Part shown: in pieces, positions 41,827 through 50,912 of the stretch
How the letters are laid out: every line of letters starts with the position of its first letter
Numbering within the stretch: the stretch's first letter is position 1
Assembly: GCF_000380165.1 (NCBI RefSeq)
Contig: NZ_KB904634.1
Location: 272,493 to 336,492, forward strand
Origin: Wenjunlia vitaminophila DSM 41686
GTDB lineage: Bacteria; Actinomycetota; Actinomycetes; Streptomycetales; Streptomycetaceae
Direction: 5' to 3'
DNA: 64,000 nucleotides
Translations under genes and position numbers: made by a program
Notes under the pieces: generated by a model
What the model was told of the DNA's origin: nothing
Databases searched by the model: none
The model's input: the letters and a program-made list of their open reading frames with translations, nothing else

Positions 41827-44800
41827 TCACCCGATGCGGTTCGGCACCGGCCGCATCCCCACCGGGAAGGGCAGGTCGGCGGCGTGCGGGTCCTGCTCCC
41901 AGGGCAGCGGTCGGGCTGTGGCGGGGCCCCCGTCGGCCAGCCGGCGGAGCCAGGCCGCGGCGTCCTTCCCCAGGTCCACCCCGTACACCGCGACGAGCTG
42001 GCGGTGTGCCTGCTCGGCGAGCAGGGCACGGCAGTCGTCCAGGTACTCGACGAGCACCTCGGTCCCGTGGGCCGAGCCGCACCGAGCCAGGGCCCGCCCC
42101 AGCGCCAGCTCCAGCAGGGCCGCACGTTCCTGGAAGTCGTCCGGCTCGATGCCGTGGTGCCGCCACTGTGCGTGCAGCCCCGGCCGCTCGCGCAGCCGCA
42201 GCAGCAGGGGCACCGCCGCCGGGTCACCCAGTCGTTCGGCCCCCGCGCACACCGCGTCCACCCAGTAGAACGAACCGGCCAGCGGGTCGCGCAGCCCGCG
42301 GGGGGAGACGTCCACCAGTTCCGCCACCCGCTCCCAGACCGCGACGGCCCGTGGGTCGCGGGCCAGCGCCAGGGTGTACAGCAGGTACGCGTCCTGTGGC
42401 ATCGCCGACTGGTCCGGGGGTAGCTGCGCCTCCCTGATCCGTGCCTCACGCGCGGGGAGCGCCGGCCCGGACACCGCCAGGTGCAGCCGCTCGAGCAGCA
42501 CCTCCACGCCCGCGGACGCCCCTCGGCAGACCAGCGCCTGGGCCAGCACCAGGCGACCGGGGCCGGTCGCCTGGTCGAGCGCGGTCAGCAGCGCGTCGGT
42601 CACCCGGGGCCCCGGATCGAGGACCAGGTGCACCAACGGGATCGCGCCCCGGTACGTCTCCCGGCGGCCCATGTCGGAGTACGCGTGCAGGGGCACCCGA
42701 CGCACCAGCTCCGCGACCAGCTCGGGCACCGGTGGGGGCACGGGTGCGGGCCGCCGCAGGGCCCGTGCCGGGAGCAACCCGCGTTCCACCAGGACGCGTT
42801 GCAACCGCGGCACGTCCAGGGCCCGTGGCGCCACCCCCTCCAGGGCGCAGCGGGCCGCGGCGGCGCCGGTCACCGCCCCCAGGTTCTCCAGGTCGGCCTG
42901 CATCCGCAGCGCAGCCAGGGCGTCGTGGGTCGCTGAGAGGGCCTTGCCGGTGACCAGGAGGCCGTCGAGTCCGCGCGGGAGCAGCGCGCGGTAGGGCAGT
43001 TCGACCTCGAGGTTGGGTGGGATCAGCCCGAGCTGCGGCCACAGCGCCTCGCCCTTGCCCTTGACGTCGTGGTTGGAGAAGTGCAGGTTCACCACGTCCG
43101 GCCAGTGGCGTTGGGTGAGCTGGTCGGTGAGGGTCACCGTGGCCTCGCCGACCAGGTGCCGGCTCTCCCGGGCCGCCGGCTGGATGCCGTGGTCGTGCGC
43201 CGGCCCGCCCCGGCGGCGGGCGGCGAGGACCGCACGGGTGGAGTCCTCCACGTTGCTGACGTCGGCGATGCCGCCGAAGGTGTTGCGGGTCACTCCGGGG
43301 TGCTCGAACCGGGCCAACGACGACCACATCACGGTGTGCGTCCCCACCGCGCCGTACTCGGTGGGAGCCCCGCACCAGGCGGCGAGGTCCGCGTCGCCGG
43401 TGGCGTCCACGACCACCTCGGCCACCACCGCCACCGGTCCTTCGGGGCCGGCGAGCACGGCGCCGCGCACCCGGTCGCCGGTGCGCAACGCGGCCACGGC
43501 GAGCGTCCCCGGCAACACCTCGACGCCCGCCTCGGCCGCGGCCCGGCCCAGCGCCAGGGCCTTGAGCTCGATGTGCCAGTTCCCCACCCCGCCGGGAAGC
43601 CCGTGTTCCCGGTGCAGTCCCCGGGTCCTGCGCTGGAGCTCCGCGGCCTGCCCCTCGCGACGTCCGAACCAGTAGCTGTGCACCCCGCCGTAGGTGCCGG
43701 TCCCGCCGAGCCCGGGGCCGGCGTCCACCACCAGGGTCGTGGCGCCCTCGCGGGCCGCGCTGATCGCGGCCGGGGCCCCGCTGCTGCCGCCCCCGACGAC
43801 GAGCACGTCCACCCGGCGCACCACGGGTACCGGCACGGGTGCGACGCGCTCCCGGGGGTAGTGCCGGCCGCGCTGGGGCGCGCACTGCTCGGCGACCTCG
43901 AGCACGGGGCGCGGTGGGGGCACCGGGGCCGGCGACGTGGGCGTGGCAGGGTGCGCGGGCCGACCGGCGGTGAGCGTCACCGCGAGCTCCCTGCCCCGCC
44001 GCTCCCCGAACGCCACCGCGGCCAGCGGTCCGGCGGCCAGCGGGTGCAGGTCCCGGGTCGGCACCGGGCCGTGGCGCGCGACCGGCGCGCGGTCCGGTGT
44101 CGCGGCGGGCGGCGGGGGTACGTTCCGGGCGGCGGCGTCCGGCACCAGTGGCCACATCCCGGGGCCGGTCGCGCCGCCGTGCCGCACCGCTGGGCCGTGC
44201 GGGCGGTGTGCCACGGCTCCCAGCCGGGCACGGTGGAACGCCGGGTGCTCGCGGAAGAGACGGCCCGCCGCCCCCAGGGCCGCGACGCGGTCCCGGACCG
44301 CGAACTCGCCCAGCAGGTGTCCCGGGCCGCGGTGCCCCCGGTGCCAGCGGACCCCGTCCACGTGTGGTGTCCCCCGCGTGGTGTCCACCTCCGTGAACTC
44401 CACCGTCCAGGTCAACGGGCCGGCCGTCGCCGTGCGGGCGTCCAGCACGGCGGCGCAGCGCACCAGTTGTCGTCCGGACTTGCTGCCGACGACCAGGCCG
44501 CGCGGCACCCCGTGGGGGGCGTGCCCGGCCAGCGGGCGCACCCCGTAGAGCAGCTCGACGCCGCTGGCCAGCAGCGCGTCCTCCAGAGCGGTCTTGACCT
44601 CGGCCGGCACCAGCGGGACCTCGGCAGCGGCGGGAACGCCCGGCGGCACCAGTGCCCGCAGCGGGCCGCCGTCGTGCCCGGGGGAGACGGTCAGCCAGGG
44701 TCGGTTGGTGTCGGTGAGGTCCGTGCCGAGCCCGTAGCCGGCTTCGAGCAGGACCACCCGCAGTCCCGCGCCGGCCAGCTCGACCGCCGCGGCGACGGCG

Positions 44801-44958
44801 GCGACGGGGCCGGCGACCACCGCGACGTCCACGTCCTTCAGCACGGACAGCTCCCGACCGGGCAGGGTCACGGTGGGCGACGCGCGCTCCGGGGCACCAG
44901 CGGTGGGCGGGGCACCAGCGGTGGGCGGGGCACCGGCGGACCGCCGGGGGCCGGTCAC
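41827..44958 (-). CDS. Large FAD-dependent oxidoreductase with a degenerate duplicated FAD half
   Basis: 1043 residues from GTG 44958, overlapping the GH1 stop by 4 bases. Residues ~381-702 are a complete FAD_oxidored-type module: VDVLVVGGGSSGAPAAISAA (dinucleotide fold), GTYGGVHSYWFG, VVVDATGDADLAAWCG and GLLVTGKALSATHDALAALR. Residues ~41-330 repeat the plan in decayed form: VDVAVVAGPVAAVAAAVELA lacks the GxGxxG glycines, followed by LLEAGYGLGTDLTDTNRPW and ALEDALLASGVELLYGVRPL. The C-terminal ~300 residues are helical, HEAT-like. No signal peptide. Likely oxidises a sugar or glycoside in the GH1 pathway; substrate unknown. Confidence 0.82.
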   Translation of the reverse strand: MTGPRRSAGAPPTAGAPPTAGAPERASPTVTLPGRELSVLKDVDVAVVAGPVAAVAAAVELAGAGLRVVLLEAGYGLGTDLTDTNRPWLTVSPGHDGGPLRALVPPGVPAAAEVPLVPAEVKTALEDALLASGVELLYGVRPLAGHAPHGVPRGLVVGSKSGRQLVRCAAVLDARTATAGPLTWTVEFTEVDTTRGTPHVDGVRWHRGHRGPGHLLGEFAVRDRVAALGAAGRLFREHPAFHRARLGAVAHRPHGPAVRHGGATGPGMWPLVPDAAARNVPPPPAATPDRAPVARHGPVPTRDLHPLAAGPLAAVAFGERRGRELAVTLTAGRPAHPATPTSPAPVPPPRPVLEVAEQCAPQRGRHYPRERVAPVPVPVVRRVDVLVVGGGSSGAPAAISAAREGATTLVVDAGPGLGGTGTYGGVHSYWFGRREGQAAELQRRTRGLHREHGLPGGVGNWHIELKALALGRAAAEAGVEVLPGTLAVAALRTGDRVRGAVLAGPEGPVAVVAEVVVDATGDADLAAWCGAPTEYGAVGTHTVMWSSLARFEHPGVTRNTFGGIADVSNVEDSTRAVLAARRRGGPAHDHGIQPAARESRHLVGEATVTLTDQLTQRHWPDVVNLHFSNHDVKGKGEALWPQLGLIPPNLEVELPYRALLPRGLDGLLVTGKALSATHDALAALRMQADLENLGAVTGAAAARCALEGVAPRALDVPRLQRVLVERGLLPARALRRPAPVPPPVPELVAELVRRVPLHAYSDMGRRETYRGAIPLVHLVLDPGPRVTDALLTALDQATGPGRLVLAQALVCRGASAGVEVLLERLHLAVSGPALPAREARIREAQLPPDQSAMPQDAYLLYTLALARDPRAVAVWERVAELVDVSPRGLRDPLAGSFYWVDAVCAGAERLGDPAAVPLLLRLRERPGLHAQWRHHGIEPDDFQERAALLELALGRALARCGSAHGTEVLVEYLDDCRALLAEQAHRQLVAVYGVDLGKDAAAWLRRLADGGPATARPLPWEQDPHAADLPFPVGMRPVPNRIG

Positions 44959-46349
44959 GGCAGCTCCGGGACGGCGTTGGCCCTGGCCGCCGCGGCGTAC
45001 CAGTGCCCGCTGTCCTTGACGGTGCGACGCTGGGTGGCGTGGTCCACGTGCACCAGGCCCATGCGGGGGCGGTAGCCCATGGCCCACTCGAAGTTGTCCA
45101 GCAGGGACCAGTGGAAGTAGCCGCGCACCGGGGCGCCCCGTTCGATGGCGCGGTGCACCGCCACCAGGTGGCGGTGGAGGAAGTCGGTGCGGCGTCGGTC
45201 GTGCACCGCGCCGTCCGGGCCTGGTTCGTCGTCGTAGGCCGCGCCGTTCTCGGTGACCAGGAGCGGCACTCCGGGGTGGTCGCGGTGCAGCCGGACCAGC
45301 AGGTCGGTGAGCGCCTCGGGGACCACTTCCCAGTTGAGGTCGGTGCGCGCCACCTCGGGCCGGCCGGGCTGTACCTTCCAGGGGAACGGGCCGTCACCGC
45401 GTCCGGCGCTGACGATCCGGCGCGTGTAGTAGTTGACACCGATGAAGTCGCTGCCCGTGCCGATCACGGCCAGGTCGCCCTCGGCGATGAAGTCGAGCTC
45501 CCCCACCGCGTCCTGCCAGTGGGCCCGCATGTCCGCGGGGTACCGGCCGGTCAGCACCGGATCGAGGAACCAGCGGTTGACGTAGCCGTCCGAGCCGTGG
45601 GCCGCCGCCAGGTCGGCCGGTCCCCAGGTGTGCGGTTCGTGGGGGTAGAGGCTGAACGCCACTCCCGCGCGTCCCCGGCCGGCGAGCTCGCGCACCGCGA
45701 GGCCGTGGCCGAGCAGCAGGTGGTGCATCGCCCGCACCGAGCCGGCCACGTCCCGCTCCCCCGGTGCGTGCAGGCCCAGTTGGTGGCCGAGGACGCCGAC
45801 GATCCACGGCTCGTTGACGGTGATCCAGTCACGGACCCGGTCGCCGAAGGCGTCGAAGCACACCGCGGCGTACTCCGCGAAGCGTTCCGCGGTCTCCCTG
45901 GCCCGCCAGCCGCCGCGGTCCTGGAGGGCCTGGGGCAGGTCCCAGTGGTAGAGGGTGAGCAGGGGGGTGATGCCGTGCTCCAGCAGCCGGTCGACGAGCC
46001 GGTGGTAGTGGTCGAGGCCCCTGCGGTTGACCGGTCCCGTGCCCTCGGGGAGCAGCCGCGGCCAGGACACCGAGCAGCGGTAGGCGTTGGTGCCGAGCGC
46101 CGCCATCAGCGCCACGTCCTGCTCGACCCGGTGGTAGTGGTCGCAGGCGGTGGCGCCGGTCTCCCCGCGTTCGACGGCTCCGGGAACCCGGCTGAAGCGG
46201 TCCCAGACGGACTCGCCGCGCCCGTCCTCCTGCTCGGCGCCCTCCACCTGGTACGCGGAGGTGGCCGTCCCCCACCAGAACCCCTCGGGGAACCGCAGGG
46301 TGCGGGGGGCGTCCTTGTCCTCGGTGCGTGTGTGGGGGTCGGCGTTCAC
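44955..46349 (-). CDS. Glycoside hydrolase family 1 beta-glycosidase
   Basis: 464 residues from GTG 46349 (start moderately certain; a longer frame would cross the operator). The TIM barrel has FPEGFWWGTATSAYQVEGAE at the N-terminus, acid/base Glu180 in WITVNEPW and nucleophile Glu367 in LLVTENGAAYDD; SDFIGVNYYTRR and FHWSLLDNFEWAMGYRPRMG complete the signature. No signal peptide, so intracellular. It heads operon 2 behind the operator at 46437 and is coupled to the FAD oxidoreductase. Confidence 0.94.
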   Translation of the reverse strand: MNADPHTRTEDKDAPRTLRFPEGFWWGTATSAYQVEGAEQEDGRGESVWDRFSRVPGAVERGETGATACDHYHRVEQDVALMAALGTNAYRCSVSWPRLLPEGTGPVNRRGLDHYHRLVDRLLEHGITPLLTLYHWDLPQALQDRGGWRARETAERFAEYAAVCFDAFGDRVRDWITVNEPWIVGVLGHQLGLHAPGERDVAGSVRAMHHLLLGHGLAVRELAGRGRAGVAFSLYPHEPHTWGPADLAAAHGSDGYVNRWFLDPVLTGRYPADMRAHWQDAVGELDFIAEGDLAVIGTGSDFIGVNYYTRRIVSAGRGDGPFPWKVQPGRPEVARTDLNWEVVPEALTDLLVRLHRDHPGVPLLVTENGAAYDDEPGPDGAVHDRRRTDFLHRHLVAVHRAIERGAPVRGYFHWSLLDNFEWAMGYRPRMGLVHVDHATQRRTVKDSGHWYAAAARANAVPELP

Positions 46350-46436
46350 GTGGGGACGGTTCTTCCTGTGGCGTTGGCCGGTTGGGGGCGGATCAGGGGC
46401 TATGGCCGGGCACGGTCGTCCGACCATTGTGGCATC

Positions 46437-46452
46437 GTTCCCACGTGGGAAC
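46437..46452. promoter_or_regulatory. LacI-type operator 2 (GH1 operon)
   Basis: GTTCCCACGTGGGAAC, a perfect 16-bp palindrome within GCATCGTTCCC and GGGAACGTAACCAC, 88 bases before the GH1 start. Flanks as well as core match operator 1, so both are probably bound by the same repressor. Confidence 0.85.
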
Positions 46453-46537
46453 GTAACCACGCTCGGGGCCCTCGTCAACGGGACGCGCGTCACGCGGCCC
46501 CGCGGGTGCGCGCCCGTCCCGGCAGCCGCACCGGACC

Positions 46538-47439
46538 TCAGGGGGTGCGGATCGGCTCGGCGAGGACCTCACCGATGACGTGCCGTGCGACGCCCGCCAT
46601 GACCGGGTTCGTGTCCCGGTAGGAGGACAGTTCCGCGAGGGCGACGGACAGCGCCCAGCCGCGTCCCCGCGCCCAGGCCGCGTCGTCCACCCCGAGGGCC
46701 GCCCGGAAGACACCGCGCGCCCGAGCGGGCAGCACGTACCAGGCCGCGATCAGGTCCACGGCGGGATCGCCCAGGCCGAGGCACCCGAAGTCGATGACGG
46801 CGCTCAGCCGCCCGCCGTCCACCAGCAGGTTCCCTGGTTGCAGGTCCGCGTGGACCCAGACGGTGGGGCCCGGCCACGCCGGTGCCTCGAGCGAGGCCTC
46901 CCAGACGGCGGTCGCCGCGACCGTGTCCACGGTTCCGCGCAGCGCCCCGATCGCGGCGCGCGTCTCGGCGTCCCGCGCCCCCAGGGGTTCGCTGCGGTAG
47001 GAGGCGGGGCCGTTCTCGGGAGCGACGCGGTGCAGCGCGGTGACGAACCCCGCCAGGTCCCGCGCGAACAGGCCGGGGTCGTTGACGCCGCCGTCCCCCG
47101 GGTTCACCCCGTCGAGCCAGCGGTAGACGGACCCCAGCTCCAGGGGTACCCCTCGGCGCCCACCCCCCTGCCCAACGGCACGGGTACGGCGACCGGGAGC
47201 TGGGGGGCGAGCCACGGCAGCCACCGGTGTTCCTTCGCGACGTCGTCGGCGGCCGAGGCGACGCGCGGGAGCCGCACGACCATGTCCCGGCCGAGCCGGT
47301 ACATGGCGTTGGACGTTCCGAAGGAGCCGACCCGTTCGACGGGGAGGTCCGCCCACTGGGGGAACTGTGAGGCGAGCAGCCGGCGCACGAGGGAGGCGTC
47401 GATGTCCGCCTCGTCGGCATGCGTCCTGCCAGCGCGCAC
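46538..47439 (-). pseudogene. APH-type phosphotransferase with a frameshift
   Basis: The N-lobe is read in one frame from GTG 47439 (GGGAGG upstream): LVRRLLASQFPQWADLPVER, VGSFGTSNAMYRLGRDMVVR and LGRGVGAEGYPWSW. At about 47131-47145 the family sequence continues in another frame with SVYRWLDGVNPGDGGVNDPG, WVHADLQPGNLLVDGGRLSA, VIDFGCLGLGDPAVDLIAAW and ends at 46538. All kinase motifs are intact except for this one shift of -1/+2 bases in a GC-rich run. Either a recent pseudogene or a sequencing error; the reconstructed product is ~300 residues. Confidence 0.8.
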
Positions 47440-47614
47440 GGGACCTCCCGGGTCGGCTCCTCCACGCCCACGGGTTGCGGTTGCCCGGTCGGGGGGTGGG
47501 CCGACGGTCGTCGGCCGCCGGTCATCCCAACGTGCCGGGGCTGGAACGTCAACCGGTTTCCGGGGCCGGGACGGGGCGCGGTCGGGTGGTGGGCGTTGTC
47601 CGCCGCCCACACCG

Positions 47615-48880
47615 CTACCCGCGCCGGACGTACGCGGACAGCGCCTCGACCGACTCCCGCGCCGCTGCGGCGTTCGTCGCGGCCAGCAGGTCCCGGACCT
47701 CGGCCAGGCGGCGCGTCACCCGCCCGGACTCGACCTCGACGAGTTGTTCCAGGGTGCCCCTGGCCTCCGCCGCGCCCTCATCGACCTCGCCGGCCCGCAC
47801 CAGGCTCCGCGCCAGGGTGAGCTGGTACAGCGCGCGGTTCCGCCCGTAGGCGCGGTCCTGGCGCGACAGCGCGGCACGCAGGAACGGGACGGCCGCCCGG
47901 TGGTGCCCCGCCTCGGTGTAGAGCAGCCCCTGGACGAAGTCGAGTTCGGCCGGCCCGTGGAAGGCCGCCCACGAGGGGGTGGGACGCCCCCGCCCCGGAC
48001 GGCTGGCCAGGCGCATCGCCTGGGCCAGACACTGCCGGGCGCCGTGGTCGTCCCGCATCCCGGCCAGGGCCCGCGCCTCCCGCGCGGCGAGCAGGGACAG
48101 CAGCACCGGTGACTCGAGCGACTCGGCGCGGCGACGGGCCGCGCGGGCCAGCTCGAAGCCGTCCCGGGGCCGGTCCTCGTGGATGGCCTGCATGCTCAGG
48201 CTCGCCAGCACCAGCACCTCGAGCCCCGGGTCACGGATCATGTTGGCGGTGGCCAGCGCCTCGCCCCAGTAGCGGCGTGCCGGGTCCTGCTCGTCGGCGT
48301 CGTAGCACAGCCAACCGCAGTGTTCCGCGGATTCCCCGGCGAGCAGGTGGAGTTGACGGCCGATGCTCTCGGAATAGTTGGCCGTGTTGATGACACGGCG
48401 GATACGGCGCAAATGCCGAACAGCCAGGGAACGGATATCACCCCCGCCATAGGCGTCGTCGAGGGCGATCAGGGATCGCAAACCCTCCCGCAATTCGCCG
48501 AGGTGTGCGGTGTTCACCGAGTCCGCACGCGGCAGGGTGAGGCCCGCCGCCGATCCGAGGGTGTCGGCGACGAACGCACGTCGGTCCACGTTCGTCGTCC
48601 TTTCGGGTGGGTCGTCAATCGCGACGCCGAGGGGTGCGGGTCCGGGGAAACCCAGGTCGGTCGGGCTCACGCCGAACATGGCGTGCAGCACGCGCCAGGC
48701 CCGGGGACGTGGTCGCGGGGGCCGTGGCTGGCGCCAGCGGCGTAACTGGCGGTCGGTGAGGGATACCGGCTCGCCCACCAGTCGGGCAGCTTCGGCGTAG
48801 GCCCGCAGGAAGGTCGCCGTCCGACACCAACCACGGGCCACGCATTCCCGCACGAAGACGCTCTGCTGTTCCATCGACAT
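47615..48880 (-). CDS. TPR-type regulatory protein of the Streptomyces XRE-like group
   Basis: 421 residues from ATG 48880. Residues ~1-75 form the helix-turn-helix-like region (SLTDRQLRRWRQPRPPRPRP and WRVLHAMFGVSPTDLGFPGP), a short Arg-rich hinge leads to DRRAFVADTLGSAAG, and ~130-415 are TPR-like helical repeats (ESAEHCGWLCYDADEQDPAR; GLLYTEAGHHRAAVPFLRAA; ALYQLTLARSLVRAGEVDEG). Proteins of this plan are abundant in streptomycetes, usually near small genes of unknown function, as here with the divergent pair at 49036. Target unknown. Confidence 0.75.
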   Translation of the reverse strand: MSMEQQSVFVRECVARGWCRTATFLRAYAEAARLVGEPVSLTDRQLRRWRQPRPPRPRPRAWRVLHAMFGVSPTDLGFPGPAPLGVAIDDPPERTTNVDRRAFVADTLGSAAGLTLPRADSVNTAHLGELREGLRSLIALDDAYGGGDIRSLAVRHLRRIRRVINTANYSESIGRQLHLLAGESAEHCGWLCYDADEQDPARRYWGEALATANMIRDPGLEVLVLASLSMQAIHEDRPRDGFELARAARRRAESLESPVLLSLLAAREARALAGMRDDHGARQCLAQAMRLASRPGRGRPTPSWAAFHGPAELDFVQGLLYTEAGHHRAAVPFLRAALSRQDRAYGRNRALYQLTLARSLVRAGEVDEGAAEARGTLEQLVEVESGRVTRRLAEVRDLLAATNAAAARESVEALSAYVRRG

Positions 48881-49035
48881 CTACCACCGGTAATCGGGTC
48901 GGCACCCACCGTAGCCCGGACTTCGCGAACCGCAGTCCCCGCAGAACCGGAAAGTCCGGTCGAAAGTCCGCCCGACACGTCCCCACTCACCGGCCGGAAA
49001 GCGGTTCTCTCCTTCAGGACAAGGAAGGAACTGCC

Positions 49036-49191
49036 ATGACGACAGGCGGCGAAACGACGACGCCCATCCCCCTCCCACCGCCGGCCCCTCACCGGCACCC
49101 ACCGGTCCGGCCGGGCCACCGGCACACCAACCGGGCCGTCACCGGTGACGCCACCGCGGGAACCACCCGGCGCCCCGGGGGAGCCCGGTGA
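49036..49191 (+). CDS. Small 51-residue Pro/Thr-rich ORF, coupled to the next gene
   Basis: ATG 49036 is preceded by AAGGAAGGA at good spacing. The peptide begins MTTGGETTTPIPLPPPAP and is rich in Pro, Thr, His and Arg, with no signal peptide. Its TGA overlaps the GTG of the next gene by 4 bases (GTGA, 49188-49191), so translation of the two is coupled. Divergent from the TPR regulator across 155 bp. I do not recognise the product; it could be a leader whose translation serves the downstream gene. Confidence 0.5.
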   Translation: MTTGGETTTPIPLPPPAPHRHPPVRPGHRHTNRAVTGDATAGTTRRPGGAR

Positions 49192-49706
49192 GCGGCCCGG
49201 TCCCGCTGCCCGCGCCCTGGGCTTCGCCCGGCGGCGCCCTGGCCGTGCCCGTGGCGGCGGGCGTGCACTGGGACGCGGTGCGGGTGAGCGACCGCGCCCT
49301 CGGCGCGGCGGTGCTGGTGTACCTGGGGCGGCGCACCGGGGCGGTGATACAGGACGGCCGCACGGGGGTGCGGTACTGGTTGGTCCCGCCCCGCGCCGCC
49401 GACCCCTGGCCGGCCCTGCCCGCCGTGTCCGTCCTCGGCTGCGGCGCGTTCGTGGCGGTCCCCCCGCCCCGGAGGACCACGGGTCCGGGCCCACACTGGC
49501 ACGTTCCGCCCGCTCCCGACCGCCACCTCACCCCGCCCGAACTGCTCGGCGAGGCCCTGGACACCGCGGTGCGGCACTCCAGGCACCTCGCTCCCGTGGG
49601 GCCGCCCGGCCTCGCCGCCGTCGAACGGAACCGTCGGGACCAGGCGCTCCTCGCCCGCCTCCGGGACGTCAACCGCCGCAGCCGCAGTCCGCGCCCGTGG
49701 GGGTGA
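49188..49706 (+). CDS. Hypothetical protein coupled to small upstream ORF
   Basis: 172 residues from GTG 49188. Contains AGVHWDAVRVSDRALGAAVL, GAVIQDGRTGVRYWLVPP and a HWHVPPAPDRHLTPPELLGE segment, then a helical end (LRDVNRRSRSPRPW). This resembles short proteins of unknown function found next to TPR/XRE-like regulators in streptomycetes, where the regulator and its neighbours may form a signalling module. No catalytic motif or membrane helix. Confidence 0.65.
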   Translation: MSGPVPLPAPWASPGGALAVPVAAGVHWDAVRVSDRALGAAVLVYLGRRTGAVIQDGRTGVRYWLVPPRAADPWPALPAVSVLGCGAFVAVPPPRRTTGPGPHWHVPPAPDRHLTPPELLGEALDTAVRHSRHLAPVGPPGLAAVERNRRDQALLARLRDVNRRSRSPRPWG

Positions 49707-49796
49707 CCCCGGGCGCGGGTGCTCCCGTTCCAGCGATCCGCGGCCCGGCCTCCCGCGCACCGCACCCACCCACTGCGTACCAGTTATAGTGGTTAC

Positions 49797-50411
49797 ATGA
49801 CCACGACGGCTCCAGGACTGGTGCTCCACACCCCCGAGGGCACCCGCTTCACCTTCGACCCCGGTGCGCTGTGCCTGGAGTTCCTCACGACCGGGGGCCC
49901 CGGAGCGCTCGCCCGGCACGAGGTGCTCCACGCGCCGGGGGACCTGGCCTCCTGGGCGAGATCGTCCCGATTGGCCCTTGACCCGTCGCTGCTCCAGGTC
50001 GGCGCCGGGGAGTTGGCCGCGGCACGTCGGCTCCGCGACGCGCTGTGGCGGGTGGCCCGTGCCACGGCCCACGGCCGGCCGCTCCCGGCGGAGGACCTGT
50101 CGCAGATGAACCAGGCCGCGTCCCGACCACCGCTGGTTCCGCAGATCACCGCGGACGGGGCCCGCGCCTGGGGCCTCCCGGCCGAGGGCAGCCAGGCGTT
50201 GTCCACCGTCGCCCGCGACGCCGTGGAGCTGTTCTCCGGTCCACTCGCCCACCGCGTCCGTGAGTGCGCCGCGCAGGACTGCTACCTGGTCTTCGTGGAC
50301 ACCTCCCGGCCGGGACGCCGCCGTTGGTGCGCGATGGAGCGCTGCGGCAACCGCAACAAGGTTCGGGCACTGCGCGCCCGACGTGACACCGAGGAGCGAA
50401 CGACACCATGA
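49797..50411 (+). CDS. CGNR zinc-finger/ABATE-domain transcription factor-like protein
   Basis: 204 residues from ATG 49797. N-terminal ABATE domain ~20-140 (FDPGALCLEFLTTGGPGALA; AARRLRDALWRVARATAHGR), then the zinc finger RVRECAAQDCYLVFVDTSRP, GRRRWCAMERCGNRNKVRAL with Cys-Cys-Cys-Cys and the CGNR motif. TATAGT at 49785-49790 lies only 6-7 bases before the start codon, so the mRNA is probably leaderless. It overlaps the next gene by 4 bases. Likely DNA-binding stress regulator; targets unknown. Confidence 0.88.
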   Translation: MTTTAPGLVLHTPEGTRFTFDPGALCLEFLTTGGPGALARHEVLHAPGDLASWARSSRLALDPSLLQVGAGELAAARRLRDALWRVARATAHGRPLPAEDLSQMNQAASRPPLVPQITADGARAWGLPAEGSQALSTVARDAVELFSGPLAHRVRECAAQDCYLVFVDTSRPGRRRWCAMERCGNRNKVRALRARRDTEERTTP

Positions 50412-50860
50412 CCCGCCCCACCGGCCTGACCAGGGACGCCGGCTTCCAGATCGGCGTCTCGGCCACACTGCCCCTGCCCCCCGGGACGATCTGGCGGTAC
50501 CTCACCAGTCGCGAGGGCCTCGCCCTGTGGCTGGGGGAACTGGAGGAGGGCAGCCAGCTCGAGCCCCGGCGCGGTGCGCCGTACCACCTCACCGACGGCA
50601 GCACGGGCGAGGTCCGCGGCTACCACGAGGGGGCGAAGATCCGGCTGACCCTGGTGCCGGCTGACGCTGACCACGGGACCACGGTGCAGGTCACGGTCAC
50701 TCCCCGGGCCCACGGCTCACTGGTCCGCTTCCACCAGGAGCGGATGCGTGACCCGGCCGAACGGGAGGCCCGGCGCAGCCACTGGCGCGCGGTCATGGAC
50801 GCGGTGGCGAACGCACTGGCGCCGCACGGTGCCGGGGTGTCGGCAGGACACGGGAGCTGA
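50408..50860 (+). CDS. SRPBCC/AHSA1-domain protein
   Basis: 150 residues from ATG 50408. Activator-of-Hsp90 ATPase-like START fold: FQIGVSATLPLPPGTIWRYL, LWLGELEEGSQLEPR, EVRGYHEGAKIRLTLVPADA and GSLVRFHQERMRDPAEREAR. Such small hydrophobic-cavity proteins often accompany a regulator, here the CGNR protein with 4-base overlap, suggesting a ligand-handling or effector role. No enzyme motif is visible. Confidence 0.88.
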   Translation: MTRPTGLTRDAGFQIGVSATLPLPPGTIWRYLTSREGLALWLGELEEGSQLEPRRGAPYHLTDGSTGEVRGYHEGAKIRLTLVPADADHGTTVQVTVTPRAHGSLVRFHQERMRDPAEREARRSHWRAVMDAVANALAPHGAGVSAGHGS

Positions 50861-50912
50861 CCCGCCGGGCGGACCGACCCGGTCGCCGGCCGGCCCCGCG
50901 CCGCGCCGGGGG

